Of a stretch of 64,000 bases of DNA, positions 34,687-43,820 are shown in pieces. The stretch is from Mycobacteriales bacterium (GTDB lineage: Bacteria; Actinomycetota; Actinomycetes; JAFAQI01; DASSKL01). The stretch lies in the NCBI GenBank assembly GCA_035690485.1, contig DASSKL010000066.1, forward strand, positions 1-64,000. Reading direction: 5' to 3'. The position numbers were made by a program, and so were the translations under genes. The notes under the pieces were generated by a model. It had not been told where the DNA came from, ran no database searches, and saw nothing but the letters and a program-made list of their open reading frames with translations. The first letter of the stretch is position 1, and the number at the start of each line of letters is the position of its first letter.

Positions 34687-35814
34687 CTATGGCAGGGCGA
34701 GGACGGCGAGCGGGATGGCGGCCATGGCGACCACCACACCGATCTGCGAGTAGCGGCGTGCGGAGGTCGGGCTGTTGACGAGGCGCGCAGCCTGCCACCA
34801 GAGGACGGCCGACAGCGACCCGGTGACGGCGATGTTGGGCCCGATGTCCAGCCCGAGCAGCAGCGCGCGCGGATGGGCGGTCGGGTGTGCGGACAGCAGC
34901 GCCGCGGCCGGCAGGTTGTTGAGCAGCACGGCCGCTGCCGCGCCGGTATAGGCCGTGCCCCAACGGCCGGCGTCGGCGAGCGCGTGCGCCGGCCCGAGCC
35001 AGGTCCGGCCCAAGGTGCCCGCGGCTACGGCGAGGCCGAACAGTCCCGCGACCGTCGTGACGTCGATCGCGCCGGTCAGTCGCCGTCGCGCGTCACGGTT
35101 GGCGGCGAACAGGGCCACCGTCGTACCGGCTCCGATCGCGAGCACCGGAAGGGCAGGATCGGGCGACGCGAGCAACGCCACGGTCACCGCGGCGATGGCC
35201 ACGCTGCTCAGGTAGGGCCGGTGCGGTGGCGGCCGATGGGTCTCTGCTCGCGCGCCCCGGTGACCGCGAAGCAGGACGGCCGTCACTGCGGCGGTCACCA
35301 CGACGGCGACCAGCCATGCGGGCCAGAGTCGTGCGGCGAACTGCGTGCCGGCCAGGTGGTCGCGCTGCAGCACGATGAGGTTGGTCAGGTTGGAGCCCGG
35401 CAGCAGCAGCGAGGCCGAGTTGGCGACGAACACGCAGCCATAGAGGAACGCCTGCTCGCCGGCCTCCTGGCGGCGCGCCAGCAGCACGAGCACCGGGGTC
35501 AGGAAGAGGACGGCGGTGTCGAGGTTGAGCAGCACCGACGTCGCCGCGACCAGCGCCATGCTCGAGGCGTAGCGCAGCCACGGCCGGCCGGGCAGCCGGT
35601 CGAGCGCTGCCGCCATCCCCGTGAAGGCACCGTCCTGCGCCGCCGCGAACCCGACCAGCAGCAACCCGATCACGAGGACGAACGCCGGCCACACCTGGCT
35701 CGCCGCCGTCGAGGCGGACCGCGGTGCCGAAGCGGCCGCGACGATGCTCGCCACGGCGCCGGCGAGGAGCACCATGCGCGGCAGGCCGAGCGCGCGCAGC
35801 TTTCCTGCCGGCAC
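34687..35814 (-). CDS. SLC13/ArsB-type ion permease
   Basis: 375-aa membrane protein with about ten hydrophobic segments. The ion-transporter-superfamily repeats are visible: LLNLDTAVLFLTPVLVLLA and its second-half counterpart VLLNNLPAAALLSAH, plus GSNLTNLIVL and LDIGPNIAVTGSLSA. These resemble the paired N-T/N-x-P motifs of ArsB and SLC13 permeases. The substrate (arsenite, sulfate, dicarboxylate or other) cannot be assigned; no arsenic genes are adjacent. The start GTG at 35814 is tentative. Confidence 0.8.
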   Translation of the reverse strand: MPAGKLRALGLPRMVLLAGAVASIVAAASAPRSASTAASQVWPAFVLVIGLLLVGFAAAQDGAFTGMAAALDRLPGRPWLRYASSMALVAATSVLLNLDTAVLFLTPVLVLLARRQEAGEQAFLYGCVFVANSASLLLPGSNLTNLIVLQRDHLAGTQFAARLWPAWLVAVVVTAAVTAVLLRGHRGARAETHRPPPHRPYLSSVAIAAVTVALLASPDPALPVLAIGAGTTVALFAANRDARRRLTGAIDVTTVAGLFGLAVAAGTLGRTWLGPAHALADAGRWGTAYTGAAAAVLLNNLPAAALLSAHPTAHPRALLLGLDIGPNIAVTGSLSAVLWWQAARLVNSPTSARRYSQIGVVVAMAAIPLAVLALP

Positions 35815-35846
35815 CGGGCCTCCTCGTCGTCGCTACAGTCTCGCGC

Positions 35847-36437
35847 ATGGCGCGCATTCCCCTGGTGGACCCGGACGATCCCGCCGCCGACCCGCAGGCC
35901 GCGGCGATCCTGCACCGGATCCGCGACGCGGTCGGCACGGACCTCAACGTCTACCGGGGCGTCGCGAACCACCCGAAGGTGTTCGCCGCGCTGACGCAGT
36001 TCGGCCCGCCGGTCTACATGGCCAACTCCCTCACGCCGGCGGAGCGCGAGCTCGCCTACCTGACGGCCAGCGTCGTCAACCGCTGTCACTATTGAGTGCC
36101 CACCCACGTGCTGCTCGGTCGAGTGGCAGGCCTGACGGAAGAGAAGCTCGCGCACCTGGGTGACGACCCGCTGCCCGACGGGCTCTACGAGCCGCAGGAG
36201 CGCGCGATCGTCCGTTACGCGCAGGCGTCGACCCGCATGGACCCCATCACCGACGAGCTCTACGCCGAGCTGTCGGCGCACTACCCGGTCGAGAAGATGA
36301 TCGAGATTTGCTTCACCATCGGGCTGTCGAACCTCATCAACCGGTTCCACGCGACGTTCCTGACCGACGTCGACCCGATGACCCAGGACGCCCTCGCGCC
36401 CTCGTGTCCCTTGCCGCTGCCCGAGGCCCGCCGCTAG
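35847..36437 (+). CDS. Carboxymuconolactone decarboxylase/AhpD-like protein, candidate selenoprotein (TGA83 read as Sec)
   Basis: 196-codon frame interrupted only by TGA at 36093-36095. Residues 1-82 end ERELAYLTASVVNRCHY and the same frame continues VPTHVLLGRVAGLTEE for 113 codons. The family active site is CxxCxxxH, so TGA occupies the second Cys: C80-H-Y-TGA83-x3-H87. A hairpin with a GGUC loop begins 13 nt after the TGA. Family members reduce peroxides or act as decarboxylases through this motif. A -10 box TACAGT (35834-35839) ends 7 nt before the ATG, suggesting a leaderless mRNA. Alternatives are a nonsense mutation, a base error, or two products restarted at the GTG directly after TGA. 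Confidence 0.75.
36109..36128 (+). promoter_or_regulatory. Candidate bacterial SECIS element
   Basis: Arms TGCTGCTC (36109-36116) and GAGTGGCA (36121-36128) form an 8-bp stem with two central G-U pairs, closed by the tetraloop GGTC. GGUC is also the apical loop of the E. coli fdhF SECIS. There are 21 nt between the TGA and the loop, within the range seen for bacterial SECIS elements. It lies inside the coding frame, as expected. Confidence 0.6.
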
Positions 36438-36536
36438 GTCCGGCCCCGCCGCGCGCGTGGTGCGGTCAGCTCTCAGGACGATCGTGGACGTCGGAACCGG
36501 CGGTGGACGGGAAGACCGGCGACCGCTTGCCGAATG

Positions 36537-36551
36537 TACCCCCTGGGGGTA
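36537..36551. promoter_or_regulatory. CsoR-type operator, distal copy
   Basis: Perfect 15-mer palindrome TACCCCCTGGGGGTA, typical of CsoR boxes, 47 bp upstream of the csoR start. Copper binding to CsoR would release it and de-repress csoR-copZ-copA. Confidence 0.75.
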
Positions 36552-36573
36552 TGGTTGCCCCGTTGGGAGCAGG

Positions 36574-36588
36574 TACCCACCCGGGGTA
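36574..36588. promoter_or_regulatory. CsoR-type operator, proximal copy
   Basis: TACCCACCCGGGGTA is a near-palindrome of the same G/C-tract type, centred 37 bp (about 3.5 helical turns) from the distal copy and ending 10 nt before the csoR ATG. It would overlap the 5' end of the transcript. Confidence 0.6.
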
Positions 36589-36598
36589 TGGAGGCCAG

Positions 36599-36892
36599 AT
36601 GACGCACGGTACGCCGGGCTACCACGACAGCAAGGACGCGCAGCTCAAGCGGCTGCGGCGCATCGAAGGCCAGATCAGGGGCCTGCAGCGCATGGTCGAG
36701 GAGGAGCACTACTGCATCGACGTGCTCACGCAGGTGAGCGCGGCCACCAAGGCGCTGCAGTCCTTCTCGCTCGGTCTGCTCGACGAGCACCTCGCGCACT
36801 GCGTGATGGAGGCCGCCGCCAAGGGCGGCTCCGAGGCGGACGCCAAGGTGCGCGAGGCCTCCGACGCCATCGCACGCCTCGTCCGCAGCTGA
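36599..36892 (+). CDS. csoR: Copper-sensing repressor CsoR
   Basis: 97-aa all-helical DUF156 protein. The copper ligands C39, H64 and C68 keep the C-x24-H-x3-C spacing of M. tuberculosis CsoR (HYCIDVLTQ and HLAHCVMEA). The conserved RLRRIEGQIRGLQRMVEE segment is present. The ATG at 36599 has GAGG upstream. It is first gene of the copper operon and preceded by two palindromic operators. Confidence 0.93.
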   Translation: MTHGTPGYHDSKDAQLKRLRRIEGQIRGLQRMVEEEHYCIDVLTQVSAATKALQSFSLGLLDEHLAHCVMEAAAKGGSEADAKVREASDAIARLVRS

Positions 36893-36917
36893 CCTACCCA
36901 CGACAAGGAGATCTCCG

Positions 36918-37145
36918 ATGACCACCACCGCGCGCTACACCGTCAGCGGCATGACCTGCGGCCACTGCGTCTCCGCCGTCACCGGTGAGATCACCGCCCT
37001 CCCGGGGGTGCAGTCGGTCGACGTCGACCTCGTCGAGGGCGGCGAGTCGACGGTCGTCGTCACCAGTGCTGCCCCGCTGGCCGAGCAGCAAGTTCGCGAG
37101 GCGGTCGACGAGGCCGGCTACGAGCTGACCGGCAGCCAACCATGA
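36918..37145 (+). CDS. copZ: Copper chaperone CopZ (HMA domain)
   Basis: 75-aa heavy-metal-associated domain with the copper-binding motif GMTCGHC (C14, C17). It delivers Cu(I) to the exporter encoded next. AAGGAG precedes the ATG. Its last codons overlap the copA start (ATGA). It is co-transcribed with csoR. Confidence 0.92.
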   Translation: MTTTARYTVSGMTCGHCVSAVTGEITALPGVQSVDVDLVEGGESTVVVTSAAPLAEQQVREAVDEAGYELTGSQP

Positions 37146-39382
37146 GCGTCGAGACCGGGCAGCACACGGTCGAGCTGGCCATCGGCGGCATGACCTGCGC
37201 CTCCTGCGCGGCGCGCGTCGAGAAGAAGCTCAACCGCATGGACGGCGTCACCGCCAGTGTCAACTACGCGACGGAGAAGGCCAGGGTCACCTACGCCGAC
37301 GGCGTGCGTCCCCAGGACCTCGTCGCGACGGTCGAGGCCACGGGCTACACGGCCGCGCTGCCGCAGCCCCGCGCCGCGGCGCCCGGTCCAGCGCCGGAGC
37401 AGCCCGACCCGAGCGCGTCGCTGCGCCAGCGGCTGCTGACGACCCTCGTGCTCGCCGTACCGGTCATCGTGCTGGGCATGGTGCCCGCGCTGCAGTTCGA
37501 CTACTGGCAGTGGCTGTCGTTCACGCTGGCCGCGCCGGTCGTGACGTGGGGGGCGTGGCCCTTCCACCGCGCCGCGCTGACCAACCTGCGACACCGCGCG
37601 ACGACGATGGACACCCTCATCTCGCTGGGCGTGCTCGCGGCTTTCGGCTGGTCGGTCTACGCGCTGTTCGTCGGCGGGGCCGGCGAGCGCGGGATGACGA
37701 TGCCGTTCACGCTGGTGCCGTCGCAGGGCGGCGGCGCGGACGAGATCTACCTCGAGGTGGCCGCCGGCGTCACGCTGTTCATCCTGGCCGGGCGCTACTT
37801 CGAGGCGCGGGCCAAGCGCCGGTCCGGTGCCGCGCTGCGTGCGCTGCTCGAGCTCGGAGCCAAGGACGTCGCGGTCCTTCGGGGTGGCGTCGAGCTGCGG
37901 GTGCCGGTCGAGCAGCTCGCGGTCGGTGACGAGTTCGTCGTCCGGCCGGGGGAGAAGGTCGCCAACGACGGCGTCGTCGTCACCGGCACGTCCGCCCTCG
38001 ACGTGTCGATGCTGACCGGCGAGTCGGTGCCCGTGGAGGTCGGTCCCGGCTCTGCCGTGGTCGGCGCCACCGTCAACGCCGGCGGGCGGCTCGTCGTGCG
38101 GGCCACCCGGGTCGGCGGCGACACGCAGCTCGCGCAGATGGCCCGCATGGTCGAGGAGGCGCAGAACGGCAAGGCGCAGGTGCAGCGGCTCGCCGACCGC
38201 ATCTCCGCGGTCTTCGTGCCAGTCGTCATCGTGCTCGCCCTCGGCACCCTCGCCGTCTGGCTCGGCACCGGCCACCCGGTCGAGACGGCGTTCACCGCCG
38301 CCGTCGCGGTGCTGATCATCGCGTGCCCCTGCGCGCTCGGGCTGGCCACCCCGACGGCCCTGATGGTCGGGACCGGCCGCGGCGCGCAGCTCGGCATCCT
38401 CATCAAGGGGCCCGAGGTGCTCGAGTCGACCCGCCGGGTCGACACCGTCGTGCTCGACAAGACCGGCACGGTCACGACCGGCCGGATGGCCGTGCACGCC
38501 GTCGTCGTCGCACCGGAGGTCGAGCGTCGCGAGCTGCTGCGGCTGGCCGGCGCGACCGAGCACGCCTCCGAGCACCCGATCGCCCGAGCGATCGCCACCG
38601 CGGCGCAGGCCGAGGTCGGCGAGCTGCCGGCCGCCGAGGAGTTCGTCAACGTCGAAGGGCTCGGCGTGCAGGCCGTCGTCGACGGCCGGGCGGTGCTGGT
38701 CGGGCGGCCCGCGCTGCTGGCCGACTGGAGCATTGCCCTGCCCGACGACCTGCAGGCCGCACTCGCGGCAGCCGAGGCCGAGGGGCGTACGACGGTTGCC
38801 GTGGCATGGGACGGCGCGGCCCGGGGGATCGTCGTCGTCGCCGACACGGTCAAGCCGACGTCGGCCCAGGCGATCGCAGAGCTGCGGGACCTCGGCCTGC
38901 GCCCGGTCCTGCTCACCGGTGACAACGCCGCGGTCGCCGCGTCGGTCGCCCGCGAGGTCGGCATCGCGGCCGACGACGTGATCGCCGAGGTGCTCCCGGC
39001 CGGCAAGGTCGACGTCGTCAAGCGTCTCCAGGACTCCGGCGCCGTCGTCGCGATGGTCGGCGACGGGGTCAACGACGCCGCTGCGCTGGCGCAGGCCGAC
39101 CTCGGGTTGTCGATGGGCACCGGCACCGACGTCGCGATCGAGGCGAGCGACCTCACGCTCGTGCGCGGGGACCTGCGCACGGCCGTCGACGCGATCCGGC
39201 TGTCCCGCCGGACGCTGCGCACGATCAAGGGCAACCTCTTCTGGGCCTTCGCCTACAACGTCGCGGCCCTGCCGCTGGCCGCGGCGGGCCTGCTCAACCC
39301 GCTGCTCGCGGGAGCAGCGATGGCGTTCAGCTCGGTGTTCGTCGTCAGCAACAGCCTGCGGCTGCGCCGGTTCCGGCCGTGA
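37142..39382 (+). CDS. copA: Copper-exporting P1B-type ATPase CopA
   Basis: 746-aa copper pump. An N-terminal HMA domain (GMTCASC near residue 15) is followed by membrane helices, the actuator motif TGES near 293, the intramembrane CPC motif near 395 ([13 protein letters not shown]), the phosphorylation motif DKTGT near 439, and GDGVNDA near 640. CPC plus the HMA motif point to Cu(I) efflux from the cytoplasm. The ATG overlaps copZ and the stop overlaps the aldolase GTG, so the operon is tightly coupled. Confidence 0.95.
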   Translation: MSVETGQHTVELAIGGMTCASCAARVEKKLNRMDGVTASVNYATEKARVTYADGVRPQDLVATVEATGYTAALPQPRAAAPGPAPEQPDPSASLRQRLLTTLVLAVPVIVLGMVPALQFDYWQWLSFTLAAPVVTWGAWPFHRAALTNLRHRATTMDTLISLGVLAAFGWSVYALFVGGAGERGMTMPFTLVPSQGGGADEIYLEVAAGVTLFILAGRYFEARAKRRSGAALRALLELGAKDVAVLRGGVELRVPVEQLAVGDEFVVRPGEKVANDGVVVTGTSALDVSMLTGESVPVEVGPGSAVVGATVNAGGRLVVRATRVGGDTQLAQMARMVEEAQNGKAQVQRLADRISAVFVPVVIVLALGTLAVWLGTGHPVETAFTAAVAVLIIACPCALGLATPTALMVGTGRGAQLGILIKGPEVLESTRRVDTVVLDKTGTVTTGRMAVHAVVVAPEVERRELLRLAGATEHASEHPIARAIATAAQAEVGELPAAEEFVNVEGLGVQAVVDGRAVLVGRPALLADWSIALPDDLQAALAAAEAEGRTTVAVAWDGAARGIVVVADTVKPTSAQAIAELRDLGLRPVLLTGDNAAVAASVAREVGIAADDVIAEVLPAGKVDVVKRLQDSGAVVAMVGDGVNDAAALAQADLGLSMGTGTDVAIEASDLTLVRGDLRTAVDAIRLSRRTLRTIKGNLFWAFAYNVAALPLAAAGLLNPLLAGAAMAFSSVFVVSNSLRLRRFRP

Positions 39383-40029
39383 CCGGCGACGACGCGAGGG
39401 TCGCCCTGGTCGAGACCAGCCGCCGGATGGTCCGTGACGGGCTCTGCATCGGTACGTCGGGCAACCTGAGCGTCCGGGCCGGCGACGACATCTACGTCAC
39501 GCCGAGCGGCGTCCAGGTCGACGACCTCGTGCCGGCGGACATCTGCGTCGTCGACCCGGCCGGCGCGGTGCGCAGCGCACCGCGCCGGGTGACCTCCGAG
39601 CTGCCGCTGCACCTGGCGGTCTACGCCGCGAGCGACGTGGCCGGTGCCGTCGTACACACCCACTCCCCCTACGCCACGGCGCTGTCGACGGTGGCGGTCG
39701 AGCTGCCCGCGATCCACTACACGATCAACGCGCTCGGCGGCCCGGTGCGGGTCGCGCCCTACGCGACGTTCGGCACGCCGGAGCTCGCCGGTCACGTGCG
39801 ACGGGCGATCGACGGTCGTTTCGCCGCGATCCTTGCCAACCACGGCACGGTCGCTTATGCCGAATCGCTGGCGGAGGCCTACCGCCGGGCCGAGCTGCTC
39901 GAGTGGCTGGCGACCCTCTACTGGCGGGCCTGCCAGATCGGGGCGCCGGCCATACTCACCGAGGCCCAACTCGGCGCGGTGCGCGAGCAGGCCCGGCGTA
40001 CCGGCTACGGCGACTCGCTGGCGCCGTGA
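39379..40029 (+). CDS. Class II aldolase/adducin-family protein
   Basis: 216-aa protein of the fuculose-phosphate aldolase fold. GTSGNLS, the zinc ligands in [12 protein letters not shown], and the late [25 protein letters not shown] with a further His are present. It may cleave or decarboxylate a phosphorylated sugar or a related compound. The GTG at 39379 overlaps the copA stop (GTGA), so it is translated with the copper operon, though no functional link is obvious. It converges with the SnoaL-like gene. Confidence 0.85.
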   Translation: MTGDDARVALVETSRRMVRDGLCIGTSGNLSVRAGDDIYVTPSGVQVDDLVPADICVVDPAGAVRSAPRRVTSELPLHLAVYAASDVAGAVVHTHSPYATALSTVAVELPAIHYTINALGGPVRVAPYATFGTPELAGHVRRAIDGRFAAILANHGTVAYAESLAEAYRRAELLEWLATLYWRACQIGAPAILTEAQLGAVREQARRTGYGDSLAP

Positions 40030-40030
40030 G

Positions 40031-40549
40031 TCAGCGACCGACGAGGCTCGACCGGCCGTCGGTGCCCCACCACGAGGCCGTCGTCCGGGTGCCTTCCACG
40101 CGTGGGCCGATCTCCTCGTAGAGCCGCCGGTAGCCGGTGTGAGCGATCCGCCACGCGTCGCCCACCCTCACGTAGCGGTCCTCGTAGTAGGAGGCGCCAC
40201 GCACCACGAGTCCCGGCTCCTCCAGCACGACGACGTCCTGCAGTGCCCACGAGCCGGTCGCGCTGCGCCCGTCCTCGCTCAGGCCGATCTCCGGGTGGCC
40301 GACCAGGTGGCTGGTCAGGATCCGCTCGGACCCCATCGAGGTGGTCAGGAACCCGACGATCTCGGCCCGGCCCGTGAGAGTGATCGCCCCTCCGCCGTAC
40401 GACGCGGTGCCGTCCTCGACGAACAGCTCACCCAGCTCGGTGAAGTGCTTCGTGTCGAGCAGCCGGCAGTAGCGGTACTTCAGCTGACGCAGCGCTTCGA
40501 CGTCGACCAGCTGTGCGGCGCTCGGCGTCGTGAAGTGGCGGGCCTCCAT
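40031..40549 (-). CDS. SnoaL-like protein
   Basis: 172-aa protein of the SnoaL/NTF2 fold: EALRQLKYRYCRLLDTKHFTELGELFVEDGTASYGGG at the N-terminus (start and end shown by short blocks KYRYCRLLD and ELFVEDGTASY), then HLVGHPEIGL and a WRIAHTGYRRLYEEI ending. The function is unknown. The ATG at 40549 starts just before the domain; in-frame ATGs further up overlap the divergent CsbD-like gene. Confidence 0.8.
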   Translation of the reverse strand: MEARHFTTPSAAQLVDVEALRQLKYRYCRLLDTKHFTELGELFVEDGTASYGGGAITLTGRAEIVGFLTTSMGSERILTSHLVGHPEIGLSEDGRSATGSWALQDVVVLEEPGLVVRGASYYEDRYVRVGDAWRIAHTGYRRLYEEIGPRVEGTRTTASWWGTDGRSSLVGR

Positions 40550-40613
40550 GGGCAGCGGATCGTAGCCGGGCAGCGAGGTTAGCCGCGCGGCGACGTCCGG
40601 GTAGGAACGGTGC

Positions 40614-40784
40614 ATGGGACTCATGGACAAGGCCAAGAACACCGCAGAGGAAACCGTAGGCAAGGCCAAGGAGACGACGGGCCGGGTGACCGGTGACCGT
40701 TCGATGGAGGCCGAGGGCAAGGTCGACCAGACCAAGGGCGACCTCAAGCAGGCGGGCGAGAAGGTGAAGGACGCCTTCAAGTAA
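40614..40784 (+). CDS. CsbD-family stress protein
   Basis: 56-aa hydrophilic protein: MDKAKNTAEETVGKAKETTG, then MEAEGKVDQTKGDLKQAGEK and VKDAF, which is the CsbD repeat pattern. CsbD-like proteins are induced by general stress in many bacteria; the mechanism is unknown. The ATG at 40614 has AGGA 7 nt upstream; a second ATG three codons in is possible. It is divergent from the SnoaL-like gene. Confidence 0.88.
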   Translation: MGLMDKAKNTAEETVGKAKETTGRVTGDRSMEAEGKVDQTKGDLKQAGEKVKDAFK

Positions 40785-40802
40785 GACGTCCACCGCCCGC
40801 GT

Positions 40803-40985
40803 TCAGCGCAGTGCGGGTGCCTGCACGGCTGCTGCGTCGGCGACTGCTCGGCGCAGCAGCCGCAGCCCGTCCAGGAGCTGCCGGTCGGTGCGCCCGTCGA
40901 GGGAGCGCCCGGTGCGGCGTGCGATCCCGCGCAACTCGGCGGTCAGCTGGGAGGCGGGTGCGTCCGATCTACGAGCACTCGTCAC
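40803..40985 (-). CDS. Small hypothetical protein coupled to the gene upstream
   Basis: 60-aa basic, helix-rich protein (LTAELRGIARRTGRSLDG, then RQLLDGLRLLRRAVADA). No family recognised. The GTG at 40985 overlaps the stop of the 40982-41566 gene as GTGA, the main evidence that it is translated. Confidence 0.5.
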   Translation of the reverse strand: MTSARRSDAPASQLTAELRGIARRTGRSLDGRTDRQLLDGLRLLRRAVADAAAVQAPALR

Positions 40986-41566
40986 GCAATAGGTATCGGC
41001 GCGGCAGTTGCCGCAATTGAGTGTTGTTGCCGGCAACGTTGCCGGGTGAGCGCGATCGCGTCGGCGAGCAGCCGGCGCAGCGCGACGTCGGCGTGCGGGC
41101 CGGCCACCCGGGCGATGTCGAGGACGGCGCCGTGAATCGCGCGCCCACCGGGGCCGTGCAGGTGGCTGCGCAGCAGCCGCCGGCGCCACCAGGTGAGCGG
41201 TCGCGGGTCGGCCGCCCGTCGCTCGCTGACCCGAAGCGCGTGGGTCAGGAAGAACCGGTCGGCCGGCCGTGCACCGTCCAGGGCGCGCCGGCAGCAGAGC
41301 GCGACGATCTCCGCGCCGACGCGCTCGTCCGCCGCGGAGGTACCGATCACCGAAGGGATCATCGGCACCAGCGCCGCGCGGCCGGTGTCGCTGCTGCGGT
41401 CGTTGACCGCCCGCGCCAGCATGCCGAGCGCCGGGTGGGCCGAGCGCGGATGGTCGCTCCATCGTTCGCCGGCCAGCAGCGAGGCGATCTCCATGAAGCA
41501 GCCGCCTTGTTCGGGGCTGGCATGGCGGCCGGGGGACAGGATCGGGATCAACGTCGGCACCGTCAT
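40982..41566 (-). CDS. Conserved actinobacterial-type protein of unknown function
   Basis: 194-aa protein. The N-terminal half carries HASPEQGGCFMEIASLLAGE then RWSDHPRSAHPALGMLAR. I recall this GxCxME-(x)n-AGExWSDHP pattern from uncharacterised actinobacterial proteins. The second half is Arg/Ala-rich and helical. No catalytic motif is clear, although Cys, His and Glu cluster in the conserved part. The ATG at 41566 has GGGAG 6 nt upstream. It is followed by a coupled 60-aa ORF. Confidence 0.65.
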   Translation of the reverse strand: MTVPTLIPILSPGRHASPEQGGCFMEIASLLAGERWSDHPRSAHPALGMLARAVNDRSSDTGRAALVPMIPSVIGTSAADERVGAEIVALCCRRALDGARPADRFFLTHALRVSERRAADPRPLTWWRRRLLRSHLHGPGGRAIHGAVLDIARVAGPHADVALRRLLADAIALTRQRCRQQHSIAATAAPIPIA

Positions 41567-41703
41567 CGGAGACTCCCATCGCGCGCAGCCGACAGAGCAG
41601 GGAGCAGGGGTCCGAGACCCTCGTCGATCCTCCCCCTGGATCCCCGTGTTGGCCATACCCCTTCGCCGTCAGTCACGCGCGACTCCGGGCTCGCGCCGCT
41701 GCG

Positions 41704-42519
41704 TCAGCCCGCGGTCCAGTCGTCGAAATCGGTGGCGCGCTCTCCTGAGCGCAGCCGGCGGTCGATCGGGAAGCGCAGCTCGGTCGCGGCCACCACGAGA
41801 AGCAACGCGATCGGGATGGCGACGCAGCGCAGCTGCCAGCGATGTTGCAGGTAGCCGCCGAGGATGCCGCCCGCGGCGTAGACGCACCAGATGCCAGCGA
41901 CAAGCCCGATCCGCCGTCCGGAGGGCTGTCCCGGCTGGACTCCCACCTCGGCGCGCAGGTAGCTCGGCTGGTTGCGCTGCAACGGTCCCCGGAGCAGGAG
42001 CCCGGCCAGCTCGTCGGACAACTGGGTCAGCATCCCCGACACGTACGTCGTGCGTACCGTGCGGCCGCTGATCTGCTGCAGCGTCGAGGTCTGCAGCCCC
42101 ATGGCGATGACGGCCAGCGCGGCCAGCCCGTAGTACGTCGCGGTGTCTCTGCGCGCCACCTGGCCGTGGGTCGCGGCCAGGCCGCCGAGGACCGCGAAGG
42201 CCACCAGCAGCCCCGCCTCGATGCCGATGACCAGCGCCGACGGCGAGCGCAGCGCCGCTCTGGTGCCGGCCTCCATCAGGATCGTGCCGACGGTGATCGC
42301 GATGACGAACAGGGCGACGGCGAACAGCGCCGGAGCCGCGCGCAGGACGACCCCGCTGCCCAGATAGACGCCTAGCCGGGTGCTGTTGCCGCTCATGTGC
42401 GCGGTGAACAGGTCGAGGGTCATGTAGCCGACCACGTCGACGAACCCCGCAACCCCCGCCAGCGTCACGGCGAGCAGTGCTCGCCGGTGGGGCCGGCCCA
42501 CGCGGCTTGCGTCCGTCAC
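41704..42519 (-). CDS. YoaK/DUF1275-family membrane protein
   Basis: 271-aa protein with six predicted transmembrane helices. The family start AGVAGFVDVVGYMTLDLFTAHMSGN and the internal GLQTSTLQQISGRTVRTTYVSGMLT are the DUF1275 signatures (shown by GFVDVVGY, FTAHMSGN, TTYVSGMLT). The function is unknown. The GTG at 42519 has GGAGG upstream. The preceding gap 41567-41703 shows nothing notable. Confidence 0.85.
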   Translation of the reverse strand: MTDASRVGRPHRRALLAVTLAGVAGFVDVVGYMTLDLFTAHMSGNSTRLGVYLGSGVVLRAAPALFAVALFVIAITVGTILMEAGTRAALRSPSALVIGIEAGLLVAFAVLGGLAATHGQVARRDTATYYGLAALAVIAMGLQTSTLQQISGRTVRTTYVSGMLTQLSDELAGLLLRGPLQRNQPSYLRAEVGVQPGQPSGRRIGLVAGIWCVYAAGGILGGYLQHRWQLRCVAIPIALLLVVAATELRFPIDRRLRSGERATDFDDWTAG

Positions 42520-42613
42520 GGAGTGCCTCCGTCCTCTCCTGCGTACGGCGCGAGGTGCAGCGCGTGCGCCGATGGGCGCCTACCCGCTGCGACGGCGATG
42601 CCACAATCCGGCC

Positions 42614-43813
42614 ATGACGCTGCTCGAGGACGCGCGTGCCCTGCAGGACGACCTGGTGCAGTTCCGGCGGAAGATGCACCGCGAACCGGAGATCGGGCTG
42701 CAGCTGCCGCGCACCCAGGAGCGCGTGCTCGCCGCGCTCGACGGCCTGCCGCTGGAGGTCTCGACCGGCTCGTCGCTGACCTCGGTCACCGCCGTGCTGC
42801 GCGGCTCGGCAGCCGGGCAGGCGCGACGGTCGGTGCTGCTGCGCGGTGACATGGACGCGCTGCCCGTCGTCGAGCGGTCGGGCGTCGACTTTGCAGCCGG
42901 CGGGGAGACCATGCACGCCTGCGGGCACGACCTGCACACGGCGATGCTGGTCGGGGCCGCTCGGTTGCTGTCCGCGCAGCGCGAGTCGTTGGCCGGCGAC
43001 GTGGTCTTCATGTTCCAGCCCGGCGAGGAGGGCTACGACGGCGCGGCCCACATGGTCGGTGAGGGCGTCCTCGACGCCACCGGCCATCGGGTCGATGCCG
43101 CGCTCGCCCTGCACGTGACCAGCGGGCTGCTGCCACGCGGGCTGTTCGCCAGCCGGCCCGGCCCGGTGATGTCGGCGGCCGACGTGCTGCGGGTCACCGT
43201 GCGCGGCGCCGGAGGGCACGGCTCGTCGCCGCACCAGGCGAAGGACCCGATCCCGGCCGCCTGCGAGATGGTGACCGCGCTGCAGACGTTCGTGACCCGC
43301 CGGTTCAACGTCTTCGACCCGGTCGTCATCACGATCGGCGCCTTCCACGCCGGCACCGTGCACAACGTGATCCCCGACGACGCCTGCTTCGAGGCGACGG
43401 TCCGGTCGTTCTCTCGCGACGCGCACGAACGGGTGCTGGCCGAGTCGGTGCGGGTGTGCCAGGGCATCGCCGCCGCGCACGGCCTCGACGTGGAGGCCGT
43501 GGCCGAGGAGCTCTACCCGGTGACCGTCAACGCCGCCGGGTCGGTCGACGACCTGCAGGACGTGATCCGCGAGGTGCACGGCGACAACCGGTTCGTCGAG
43601 CTGCCCAACCCGGTCGCAGGTTCCGAGGACTTCTCCCGCGTGCTCGACGAGGTGCCCGGCGTCATGGCGTTTCTCGGAGCCACCCCCGCCGATCGCGACC
43701 CGGCCACCGCGCCGTACAACCACTCGCCCGAGGCGGCGTTTGACGACGGCGTGCTGGCCGACGGGGTGGCGGTCTACGCGGAGTTCGCCCGCCGCGTGCT
43801 CGGCGCCGGCTGA
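42614..43813 (+). CDS. M20-family amidohydrolase
   Basis: 399-aa metal-dependent aminoacylase/carboxypeptidase-like hydrolase, acting on N-acyl or amide bonds. Metal ligands are visible in LLRGDMDALPV, MHACGHDLHTAML and FMFQPGEEGYDGA, with a late His in YNHSPEAAFDD. The dimerisation domain sits in the middle (GAGGHGSSPHQAKDP). The ATG at 42614 starts the standard N-terminus MTLLEDARALQDDLVQFRR. It converges with the protease gene. The substrate is unknown. Confidence 0.9.
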   Translation: MTLLEDARALQDDLVQFRRKMHREPEIGLQLPRTQERVLAALDGLPLEVSTGSSLTSVTAVLRGSAAGQARRSVLLRGDMDALPVVERSGVDFAAGGETMHACGHDLHTAMLVGAARLLSAQRESLAGDVVFMFQPGEEGYDGAAHMVGEGVLDATGHRVDAALALHVTSGLLPRGLFASRPGPVMSAADVLRVTVRGAGGHGSSPHQAKDPIPAACEMVTALQTFVTRRFNVFDPVVITIGAFHAGTVHNVIPDDACFEATVRSFSRDAHERVLAESVRVCQGIAAAHGLDVEAVAEELYPVTVNAAGSVDDLQDVIREVHGDNRFVELPNPVAGSEDFSRVLDEVPGVMAFLGATPADRDPATAPYNHSPEAAFDDGVLADGVAVYAEFARRVLGAG

Positions 43814-43820
43814 CCGGCCG

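Noticed and set aside
36096-36437. Separate gene starting at the GTG right after the TGA
   Set aside because: The product would lack the CxxC half of the active site, there is no Shine-Dalgarno, and the frame is continuous with the upstream 82 codons. One interrupted gene fits better.
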